From Flavobacteriales bacterium UBA958 (GTDB taxonomy: Bacteria > Bacteroidota > Bacteroidia > Flavobacteriales_D > Crocinitomicaceae), in the NCBI GenBank assembly GCA_002293045.1, contig DBCM01000006.1:1-59893 (forward strand): a stretch of DNA of 59,893 nt. The letters run 5' to 3'. The position numbers were made by a program, and so were the translations under genes. The notes below the pieces were generated by a model. It ran no database searches, was not told where the DNA came from, and saw nothing but the letters and a program-made list of their open reading frames with translations. Below, in pieces: positions 53,682-59,893 of this stretch. Within the stretch, counting starts at the first letter, position 1. Each line of letters starts with the position of its first letter.

Positions 53682-54791
53682 ATGTCGCGAACAGGTTTTG
53701 TTTTCACCCCATTCGAAGCTCCAGAGCAATCCGACTTTGATAAGTTGTTTGATATTTTCAGCGAACTGATCACCCATACCTCTGGTGATGTGGAAGAAGC
53801 ATTAGATTGGTTAAAAATTCTGGACCAAGAATACTCTTTGACCAGCGAAAAATATACCTTGGATGATTTTATTGAAGACCTCAAGAAAAAGGGGTATTTG
53901 CGAGAAGAACTTCAGCCTGACGGACAAGGTCAATTGTCCATCACCGCAAAAACAGAGCGTGTGTTGCGAAAAAATGCCATGGAACAGATTTTTGGAAAAA
54001 TCAGAAAAAGTGGGGTTGGAAACCATACGTCTAAAAAAAGCGGGCAAGGCGATGAATTAACAGGAGAGTTTCGTGATTTTGAATTTGGAGACACCCTTGA
54101 ACATATTTCGGTCACTGAAAGTTTAAAAAACGCACAAATTAACCACGGAATTGATGACTTTCAATTAACCCAAAGAGATTTGGTCATTGAAGATACGCAT
54201 CATAAATCTCAAATGAGCACGGTGTTAATGATTGATATAAGCCACAGTATGATTCTGTATGGGGAAGATCGAATTACCCCAGCAAAAAAAGTGGCTATGG
54301 CCCTAGCAGAATTAATCACTACTTCCTACCCAAAAGACACCTTAGATGTGATCGTTTTTGGCGATGATGCTTGGCCAATAAAAATTAAAGACCTTCCGTA
54401 TTTAAATGTAGGGCCTTATCACACTAATACCGTAGCGGGGCTGGAGCTTTCTATGGATATTTTGAGAAGAAAAAGAAACACGAACAAGCAAATTTTCATG
54501 ATTACCGATGGTAAGCCAAGTTGTTTGCGCCTACCCGACGGGCAGTATTATAAAAACAGTAACGGTCTCGATCAAATGATTGTTGAAAAATGTTATAACA
54601 TGGCTGCACAGGCCAGAAAAATGCACATTCCAATCACCACATTTATGATTGCACAAGACCCCTACTTGCAATCTTTTATCGAAGAATTCACCAAGTCCAA
54701 CAAAGGGAAAGCATTTTATACGGGGTTAAAAGGGCTCGGTGAAATGATTTTTCATGATTACGAAACAAACAGAAAAAAACGAATTAACTAA
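53682..54791 (+). CDS. VWA-domain protein (partner of AAA+ ATPase)
   Basis: 369 residues. A helical N-terminal half (1-175) rich in charged residues leads into a von Willebrand A domain with the MIDAS motif MIDISHSM (DxSxS at 185-189), DVIVFGDDAWPIK and MITDGKPSCL. No signal peptide, so cytoplasmic. Such proteins work with the neighbouring MoxR/ChlI-like AAA+ ATPase (5-nt gap) to remodel or load metal into other proteins. The 110-nt gap after the upstream terminator must contain its promoter, but I see no clear box. Confidence 0.88.
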   Translation: MSRTGFVFTPFEAPEQSDFDKLFDIFSELITHTSGDVEEALDWLKILDQEYSLTSEKYTLDDFIEDLKKKGYLREELQPDGQGQLSITAKTERVLRKNAMEQIFGKIRKSGVGNHTSKKSGQGDELTGEFRDFEFGDTLEHISVTESLKNAQINHGIDDFQLTQRDLVIEDTHHKSQMSTVLMIDISHSMILYGEDRITPAKKVAMALAELITTSYPKDTLDVIVFGDDAWPIKIKDLPYLNVGPYHTNTVAGLELSMDILRRKRNTNKQIFMITDGKPSCLRLPDGQYYKNSNGLDQMIVEKCYNMAAQARKMHIPITTFMIAQDPYLQSFIEEFTKSNKGKAFYTGLKGLGEMIFHDYETNRKKRIN

Positions 54792-54795
54792 AGGT

Positions 54796-56256
54796 ATGCA
54801 TACAACCATCAAGACACTTGGAGCATTAAAAGCTGCTGACTACACACCTAAAACGATTAAAAACGAATTGCGCGATAATTTAATTGCAGCATTGAAATCT
54901 GGTGAACAGATTTTTCCCCAGGTGCACGGATACGAACAGACCGTGATCCCGCAATTGGAACGGGCAATCCTATCAAAACACAACATCAATTTGCTAGGCC
55001 TCCGGGGACAGGGCAAAACACGAATTGCGCGCTTGATGCTGAATTTATTGGATGAATATATCCCTGTGGTGGCGGGAAGTGAAATGAACGATGACCCCCT
55101 AAACCCCATCAGCCGATATGCGATTGATTTAATTGAAGAAAAAGGGGACGACACCCCAATCTTTTGGTTACATCGTTCTGAACGATTCTTTGAAAAGCTT
55201 GCCACTCCAGATGTTACCATCGCAGATTTAATCGGTGATATCGACCCCATCAAGGCGGCCAACTTAAAACTAAATTATTCGGATGAACGCGTGCTCCACT
55301 ATGGCATGATTCCCCGTGCGAATCGTTGCATCTTCATCATCAACGAATTACCGGACCTTCAAGCGCGGATACAAGTCGCTCTATTTAACATTCTTGAAGA
55401 GGGAGACATTCAGATTAGGGGATTTAAATTACGACTTCCCTTGGATCTTCAGTTCATATTCACGGCAAATCCGGAGGATTACACCAATCGGGGCAGCATC
55501 GTTACTCCCTTGAAGGACCGAATCGGCTCACAAATCCTGACACACTATGCGCCAGACATCAAAACCGCGAAGCAAATCACGCAACAAGAAGCTGAAAAAT
55601 TAGAAACTCGACATTGTTCTGTGTATGTGCCAGAATTAGCCAAGGATATTTTGGAACAAGTTGCCTTTGAGGCCCGGACTAGTGAGTATATTGATGCGAA
55701 AAGTGGGGTCAGTGCCCGGATGAGCATCACCGCGTATGAGAACTTAATCAGTACCGCTGAGCGCCGAGCGATTCTCAATAACGAGCAAAAAACTACCGTT
55801 CGCTTTAGCGACTTATTAGGCATGATTCCGTCCATCACTGGAAAAGTAGAATTGGTTTATGAAGGCGAACAAGAAGGGTCTTCCTTCGTTGCTCACCATT
55901 TAATCAGCGAAGCCATAAAAACACTTTTCTTAACCTATTTTCCAAAAATTGAAAAATTGAAAAAACAGGAAGAGGATACCCCGTATGACGAGGTCCTTAC
56001 TTGGTTTTTCGAAGCAAACTCGTTTGAATTGTCTGATGAAGCCGCGGAAAGTGACTATTTAGGTGCATTGAATGCGATTGAACCTCTAAAAGCGCTTATA
56101 CAAAAATACCAACCTCGAGTTGCTGCAATTGACATGCCTTTCTTAATGGAATTTGTACTCTGGGCCCTTGTGGAATTCAAACAACTCTCCAAGCGAAGAA
56201 CCGCTGATGGACTGTCAATTAATGACATTTATGATCAAATGATTAAAGGACTATAG
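54796..56256 (+). CDS. AAA+ ATPase, magnesium-chelatase/MoxR-like
   Basis: 486 residues. Walker A GLRGQGKTR (68-76), Walker B CIFIINELPDL and sensor-type FIFTANPEDYTNRGSI give a complete ATPase, with the ChlI-like arrangement NEL(P)DL and LFNILEEGDIQIRGF. The C-terminal third is helical. Start ATG 54796 is preferred to 54754 because an AAAGG sits 2-3 nt upstream and the leading residues fit the family better; this leaves 4 nt after the VWA stop. Function with the VWA protein is inferred: chaperone-like remodelling. Confidence 0.88.
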   Translation: MHTTIKTLGALKAADYTPKTIKNELRDNLIAALKSGEQIFPQVHGYEQTVIPQLERAILSKHNINLLGLRGQGKTRIARLMLNLLDEYIPVVAGSEMNDDPLNPISRYAIDLIEEKGDDTPIFWLHRSERFFEKLATPDVTIADLIGDIDPIKAANLKLNYSDERVLHYGMIPRANRCIFIINELPDLQARIQVALFNILEEGDIQIRGFKLRLPLDLQFIFTANPEDYTNRGSIVTPLKDRIGSQILTHYAPDIKTAKQITQQEAEKLETRHCSVYVPELAKDILEQVAFEARTSEYIDAKSGVSARMSITAYENLISTAERRAILNNEQKTTVRFSDLLGMIPSITGKVELVYEGEQEGSSFVAHHLISEAIKTLFLTYFPKIEKLKKQEEDTPYDEVLTWFFEANSFELSDEAAESDYLGALNAIEPLKALIQKYQPRVAAIDMPFLMEFVLWALVEFKQLSKRRTADGLSINDIYDQMIKGL

Positions 56257-56288
56257 GCGCTTTGCGTTGAAAGTCAGCGGAAGGGCCC

Positions 56289-57266
56289 TTACTTATTGAG
56301 CCAAACCAAAGATACTTCCGTTGGCGTTTGCAAGCGCTCAGCAAGTTTATAGTAACGTTCGGAGAGTGTGGAAAGAAAATCTTGTGCCTTATTTCCTTCG
56401 CCGTTCAATCCACTCAAGCGATCAATTCCCCAGGTTTTAACCAAATGATCAATGATTGCGGCATAATCATAACTTGTATATACGCCTATTTTTTGGGTGA
56501 TATTCACATAATTAACATAATGTTGATTCGACGTACCTGAATCCATTAGATTTGCGGGCATTATGATTTTATTTTTCATCATCGTGACAAATGCTTGAAT
56601 TCCCCCATTGGGGTCTGCGTCAAAAATCTTCCCCATGAAGTACTTGTAGGCTTTTTCATGCAATGCCTCTTCACCTGCAATCACATTGCATATTTTTGCC
56701 AAGGCAGTTTCACCTACTTTATAAGCAAGTTTACCCGTGTTCATGTGTGTAATTTTGGTAGCTCGCTCTTGAAATGAGGTATAAATTAATCCATGATAAG
56801 GATCGCCATCCGTCTGCAAATCAATGCCATTGTGAATCAATTGCTGTATGGATTTCTCCACCGTGTTCATATCTACCCGTCCGCTCAAATACAGATACTT
56901 ATTCAACAAATCACCATGCCGGTTTTCTTCTGCGGTCCATAGCCTCGACCACCGTGCCCAAGCCCCAGGACTTGCCACATTTCGTTCTTCATTCACTCCT
57001 TTTAGCAAATTAAAAAATGTTTGATAACTCGGCAAGGCCTCTTCCGTGATCATATTACCAACCAAGGACACCAAAACTGTATCCGGAACCTGTGCAATGC
57101 GTTCTTGAAGCGCCTGAATCTTTGCAGGAAAATCAGTATCAGAAAAATCAGGCAAAAAATCGCTGGGTTGCCAACATTCTTGAGGAAGATTCATCTTGTC
57201 TTCAATGAATTGCTCCACAAAAGGCTCAACGGACTTGATTACTTCCATTTTCTCTTCAAACACCAT
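56289..57266 (-). CDS. Acyl-ACP desaturase (ferritin-like diiron)
   Basis: 325 residues. Diiron ligands are found in TAEENRHGD (113-117, EExxH) and AGEEALHEKAY (199-203, EExxH), with further Glu at NMITEEALP and SFQERAT, matching soluble stearoyl-ACP desaturase (FA_desaturase_2). It introduces a double bond in acyl-ACP to make unsaturated fatty acids. Single gene, converging on the AAA+ gene (32 nt apart). A TACTTTAG sequence upstream weakly resembles a -7 box. Confidence 0.92.
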   Translation of the reverse strand: MVFEEKMEVIKSVEPFVEQFIEDKMNLPQECWQPSDFLPDFSDTDFPAKIQALQERIAQVPDTVLVSLVGNMITEEALPSYQTFFNLLKGVNEERNVASPGAWARWSRLWTAEENRHGDLLNKYLYLSGRVDMNTVEKSIQQLIHNGIDLQTDGDPYHGLIYTSFQERATKITHMNTGKLAYKVGETALAKICNVIAGEEALHEKAYKYFMGKIFDADPNGGIQAFVTMMKNKIIMPANLMDSGTSNQHYVNYVNITQKIGVYTSYDYAAIIDHLVKTWGIDRLSGLNGEGNKAQDFLSTLSERYYKLAERLQTPTEVSLVWLNK

Positions 57267-57416
57267 ATCCGTTTATTTATTAAATGAACATTCTTTTGCT
57301 AAAGTAGCCCTTAAAAAAGAGAATGAATGATAAAACTTAACATTAAGTAAATATTAACCATATTTCTCTTCTAAAAAATATTTTCAACGGGTGTTGGAGT
57401 ATACAGAATACGACAA

Positions 57417-57541
57417 AAGAACGAGAAGCAGAAAGAGAATGAAATAAAACAAAAACGAGAATGACGCTCACTTCGGCAGGGCTCAGCGCAACGCTCGCTC
57501 TCATTTTCATTCTCGTTTGGTTTTGTGACCCCGGAAGGATT
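57417..57541. repeat. Degenerate second copy of tRNA 3' end plus terminator (copy A1)
   Basis: Positions 57417-57468 are identical over 52 bp to 57602-57653. The segment continues through a hairpin with the same 11-bp arms (57454-57464 and 57507-57517, AACGAGAATGA/TCATTCTCGTT) but a longer loop, and ends in a 16-nt copy of the last tRNA bases (57526-57541, one mismatch to the tRNA). The loop holds CACTTCGGCAGGGCTCAGCG, resembling short dispersed repeats of flavobacteria. Confidence 0.8.
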
Positions 57542-57601
57542 GCGCAATGCATGTTCCCAAGGATTTGGAGGGGGTTGTTGGATTGGGAAGATTCCGATAT
57601 T

Positions 57602-57653
57602 AAGAACGAGAAGCAGAAAGAGAATGAAATAAAACAAAAACGAGAATGACGCT
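57602..57653. repeat. 52-bp direct repeat, copy A2
   Basis: Identical to 57417-57468; starts AAGAACGAGAAGCAGAAAGA and ends in GACGCT. It carries the T-tract and descending arm of the tRNA terminator in minus-strand sense. Confidence 0.9.
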
Positions 57654-57671
57654 TTCGCTCTCATTCTCGTT
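57629..57671 (-). terminator. Terminator of the tRNA-Arg gene
   Basis: Minus-strand sense: 11-bp perfect arms AACGAGAATGA and TCATTCTCGTT with an 11-nt loop, then TTTGTTTTATTT. It starts 8 nt after the tRNA 3' end. Confidence 0.8.
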
Positions 57672-57679
57672 CTGTTTTG

Positions 57680-57753
57680 TGACCCCGGAGGGATTCTAAC
57701 CCCCAACCCTCAGAGCCGAAATCTGATGCGCTATACAGTTGCGCCACGGAGCC
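57680..57753 (-). tRNA. tRNA-Arg (anticodon TCG) with altered D-loop/T-loop contact
   Basis: 74 nt, cloverleaf complete: acceptor GGCTCCG/CGGGGTC, D stem GCGC/GCGC, anticodon stem TCAGA/TCTGA with loop TTTCGGC (anticodon TCG, reads CGA), variable loop GGGTT, T stem GGGGG/CCCTC, discriminator A, CCA not encoded. Two universally conserved bases differ: the D-loop has G18-T19 in place of GG, and the T-loop is TTAGAAT in place of TTCGAAT. The 19 and 56 bases, which pair in the elbow, change together (G19-C56 to T19-A56). Transcribed from the promoter at 57875-57905 through two leader repeats. Confidence 0.9.
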
Positions 57754-57865
57754 GTTGTTTGGCAAGTGAGCAACTGAAATACCTAAAGGGACAGTTGCGC
57801 CACGGAGCCGTTGTTTGGCAAGTGAGCAACTGAAATACCCAAAGGGACAGTTGCGCCACGGAGCC
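57754..57865 (-). repeat. Two 56-bp tandem repeats in the tRNA leader, each with the first 19 nt of the tRNA
   Basis: GGCTCCGTGGCGCAACTGT, the first 19 nt of the tRNA, occurs at 57847-57865, 57791-57809 and in the gene itself at 57735-57753, spaced exactly 56 nt. The 37-nt spacers differ at one base (CCCTTTGGG or CCCTTTAGG). Each spacer contains CAGTTGC, the complement of GCAACTG in the preceding copy, so the partial copies can fold into 7-bp hairpins. Confidence 0.95.
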
Positions 57866-57874
57866 TTAACGAGG

Positions 57875-57905
57875 CAAAGATAAGACTTCTCAGCCATCTA
57901 GCCAA
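57875..57905 (-). promoter_or_regulatory. Consensus promoter reading into the tRNA leader repeats
   Basis: Minus strand: TTG (57903-57905), a 20-nt spacer and TATCTTTG (57875-57882), an exact match. The first partial tRNA copy begins 9 nt beyond the box, so this is where a normal tRNA gene would start. Confidence 0.75.
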
Positions 57906-57926
57906 AGAAGTCCTTTTATCTTGCAC

Positions 57927-57956
57927 TTGATTTATTTATCTTTATACCAATATTTG
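57927..57956 (+). promoter_or_regulatory. Probable promoter of the right-edge beta-propeller gene
   Basis: TTG at 57927-57929, a 19-nt spacer and AATATTTG at 57949-57956 (seven of eight matches), 14 nt before the ATG at 57971. Confidence 0.5.
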
Positions 57957-57970
57957 AATCGTACATCACC

Positions 57971-59893
57971 ATGAAACTAAAGCTACTTGCACTGACCTTT
58001 TTGTTTTCTAGTACATTACTCTCTCAAAACTGGCAATTTTTTGTAGATTCTATCCCCACGCTATCGTCGCCTCGAGCCTGTGATTTAACCAATGACGGGA
58101 TCAAAGACATCGTATTTGGGGGTGGAACCGATGGCGTCTTTAGCCATAATGGGATCATGGCTATTAATGGGGCGAATGGGGCCCTTTTATGGAAACGAGC
58201 AACTCGGAATGAAGTGTTTGGAAGCGCGGTATTTCAGGACATTACTAATGATGGGATCAAAGACGTATTCATGGTGGGTAGACAAGCGCAATTGTTAGCC
58301 ATCAACGGCGCCACAGGCGCGCTATTGTGGGACTTTTTCCCGTACAATAACATTAATCCAGCAGACAGTGGTCTTTACAATTTTTATAACCCGCAATTTA
58401 TTGATGATATCAATGGAGATGGGCTGTTAGATATTTTAGTATCTAATGGGGGTGACCATGCCGCCCCCGCTTGGGACACCATTCGTCCTCCCGGACATCT
58501 GATGGTGGTAAATTCATTGAACGGACAAGTAATCGCTAAAGCGGTGGTTCCTGACAGTGCTGAAACATATTGTTCGCCATTAGTGGTTGATGTTCAAGGA
58601 AACGGCGTTAAGTGGGTGCTGTATGGCACCGGCGGTGAAACCTTGGGTGGAAGTTTTTGGGCCTGTCCGTTAAGCGATTTGTTAAATAATACCTTGGCCC
58701 CTTCTATTCCACTTGCAAGCGATCCTAATCTTGGGTTTATTGCCCCGGCATCGGTGTACAAAACAAACAATAATCAATATAATATTTTCATACAATCTTA
58801 CAGTGGAAAGCTTATAAAAATCAAAGGCAGCAACCTAAGTGAACATTGGAGTTACCAGTTACCAAACACCGAGTCAAGCGCAGCACCCGTGATCGGTAAT
58901 TTTACAGGAAACAACCAACCAGACGTGTTTTTGTCTTTGGCTAAAGGTCAAAGTTCTGGGTACACAGACTATTACCAAGTGCTCCTCGATGGTGCCTCTG
59001 GAAATGTAGTAATGAAAGACAGCATTGGACACCTTCAATTTGCCTCAGGAAATGCCATAGATTTAAACAATGACGGCAGAGATGAAGCAATACTTGCTGT
59101 TAATTATATGGAGAATGGCTATTGGAAACACCGTTTGCAATCCTTTGATTTTGTTAACAATACCCTTCAAGAAATTGTTCCTGTTCATGCCGGAACAAAT
59201 GTAGGTTCAACCCCCTTGTTTACCGACCTAGACAATGACAACACCATCGATTTAGTCTACTTGGTGAAAAAAGACAGCTTGAATGTTATGGGATGGAAGG
59301 GCGTATATGCGTTTAGAACCGAATTAAATAGCCTTTATCCAAATGCGGGTTTAGCCTGGGGAAGCTATCTTGGAACCCTGAATAATGGGGAATATTACAA
59401 TACCTCTATAGATTGTGGGGTGGGCAGTATTCTTTCAGGAGTCTCAGTTATCCAACCCACGTGCAATGGCACTGCCACGGGCTCAATAAGTCCTCAAGCG
59501 ACGCTCGGAACCGGACCATATACTTACCTATGGTCGAACGGAAGTTCAGCACCGCAACTTAATTCCCTTGTGGCGGGCACCTACACGCTTCAAGTAACGG
59601 ATGCTACCGGATGCTACGAAACCTATACTGCATATCTAACCGATCCGTATGCCATCTCTTTTGGAGGTGTATATCCACCCACCTGCCCTGGCGACACCAA
59701 TGGACAAGCAATCGTAAACAGCTCAGGATGTCCTTGCATGTTTAGTACCTGTGTTTTCTTGTGGGAAAACGGCATTACCACCAAACCGAACAACTCCTTG
59801 GGCGAAGGTTGGGCGACCATTAGTATAACCCATCCGGACGGATGTGTGGTTATTGATTCTGTACTCATCCCTTCGGCTTCCCCCGTTATCGCC
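57971..59893 (+). CDS. Large exported FG-GAP/VCBS beta-propeller protein with SprB-like repeats, 3' end cut off
   Basis: Open for 641 codons from ATG 57971 to the window edge. Signal peptide (MKLKLLALTFLFSSTLLSQN); then repeated calcium-loop motifs DLTNDGIKDIVFGGG, DITNDGIKDVFMVG, DINGDGLLDILV, DLNNDGRDEAILAV and DLDNDNTIDLVYLV, spaced as blades of an FG-GAP/VCBS propeller (about 20-450); then SprB-like modules (PTCNGTATGSISPQATLGTG, YTYLWSNGSSAPQLNSLVAG, YTLQVTDATGCYETY) from about 490. Such proteins usually end in a T9SS sorting domain, which would lie beyond the edge. Probably a secreted or surface adhesin. Similar Cys-containing modules continue to the end. Confidence 0.85.
   Translation, partial: MKLKLLALTFLFSSTLLSQNWQFFVDSIPTLSSPRACDLTNDGIKDIVFGGGTDGVFSHNGIMAINGANGALLWKRATRNEVFGSAVFQDITNDGIKDVFMVGRQAQLLAINGATGALLWDFFPYNNINPADSGLYNFYNPQFIDDINGDGLLDILVSNGGDHAAPAWDTIRPPGHLMVVNSLNGQVIAKAVVPDSAETYCSPLVVDVQGNGVKWVLYGTGGETLGGSFWACPLSDLLNNTLAPSIPLASDPNLGFIAPASVYKTNNNQYNIFIQSYSGKLIKIKGSNLSEHWSYQLPNTESSAAPVIGNFTGNNQPDVFLSLAKGQSSGYTDYYQVLLDGASGNVVMKDSIGHLQFASGNAIDLNNDGRDEAILAVNYMENGYWKHRLQSFDFVNNTLQEIVPVHAGTNVGSTPLFTDLDNDNTIDLVYLVKKDSLNVMGWKGVYAFRTELNSLYPNAGLAWGSYLGTLNNGEYYNTSIDCGVGSILSGVSVIQPTCNGTATGSISPQATLGTGPYTYLWSNGSSAPQLNSLVAGTYTLQVTDATGCYETYTAYLTDPYAISFGGVYPPTCPGDTNGQAIVNSSGCPCMFSTCVFLWENGITTKPNNSLGEGWATISITHPDGCVVIDSVLIPSASPVIA

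Larger units (their letters stand above)
57267..57970. other. 704-nt region without protein genes: promoter, repeats and a tRNA-Arg gene
   Basis: Positions 57267-57416 are AT-rich and hold the desaturase upstream region. From 57417 to 57882 lie a duplicated tRNA 3'/terminator segment, the tRNA-Arg gene, two 56-bp leader repeats and its promoter. From 57883 to 57970 come the divergent -33 boxes and the promoter of the last gene. Six-frame translations across the repeats are not convincing as proteins. Confidence 0.8.

Noticed and set aside
57417..57865. Repeats considered as a CRISPR array
   Set aside because: There are only two or three copies, the units contain tRNA pieces and terminator arms, spacers are repeats themselves, and no cas gene is nearby.
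57661..57897. 78-codon open frame on the minus strand over the tRNA repeats
   Set aside because: It consists of translated tRNA and leader repeats; there is no protein-like composition and the tRNA explains the sequence.

Overview
The window is chromosomal DNA from a Bacteroidota bacterium of the Flavobacteriales type. The evidence is a SusC/SusD pair, type IX secretion sorting domains (type A at 27.6 kb, gliding-motility C-terminal type at 15 kb), promoters of the TTG-N(19-21)-TAnnTTTG kind instead of E. coli-like boxes, A-rich translation starts with few Shine-Dalgarno sites, a flavobacterial cytochrome oxidase accessory cluster (cyoE, two COX III, COX IV, two Sco-like, DUF420) and MEP-pathway genes. 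No phage, transposon or CRISPR array is visible. The species cannot be named from this sequence.

Layout. 1-6.7 kb: a minus-strand run (TPR lipoprotein, membrane protein, carboxyltransferase, PGI/PMI, lipB and a gene cut by the left edge), plus a small cysteine membrane protein, an MDR oxidoreductase and an exported protein. 6.8-9.6 kb: tadA, a RidA-family gene, a TPR-like membrane protein, an rRNA-type methyltransferase and an exported thioredoxin. 9.7-17.3 kb: a TonB-dependent receptor, cell-envelope proteins, a pseudouridine synthase, a YraN protein and a large T9SS adhesin-like protein. 17.4-20.7 kb: four tightly coupled genes (FAD oxidoreductase, methyltransferase, SDR, glycosyltransferase) that look like a small glycan pathway. 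20.8-27.5 kb: dipeptidase, polA, dxr and small lipoproteins. 27.6-40.2 kb: a beta-1,3-glucan (laminarin-type) utilisation locus: T9SS carbohydrate-module protein, GH3, GH16, PKD lipoprotein, SusD, SusC, Nudix-type regulator and sugar MFS transporter. 40.2-42.2 kb: dxs. 42.3-47.6 kb: the cytochrome oxidase cluster. 47.6-50.7 kb: OmpA, DUF4403 and a gene apparently frameshifted at a G7 tract. 50.7-57.3 kb: icd, fumC, a 51-residue membrane protein, a VWA/AAA+ pair and an acyl-ACP desaturase. 57.3-57.97 kb: a repeat-rich tRNA-Arg locus. 57.97 kb to the end: a large exported beta-propeller/SprB-repeat protein, cut by the right edge.

The most unusual places are (1) the tRNA-Arg(TCG) gene, which carries a paired G19->U and C56->A change in the universally conserved D-loop/T-loop contact, has two 56-bp leader repeats each holding its first 19 nt, and is followed by a duplicated 3' fragment plus terminator; (2) the gene at 50.2 kb, whose frame is broken at a G7 run but continues in the -1 frame exactly to an ATGA junction with the next gene; (3) two adjacent COX III subunits, each with a soluble insert of about 135-170 residues in the same loop; and (4) the glucan locus with a catalytically degenerate Nudix regulator next to a palindrome lying over the predicted susC start site.
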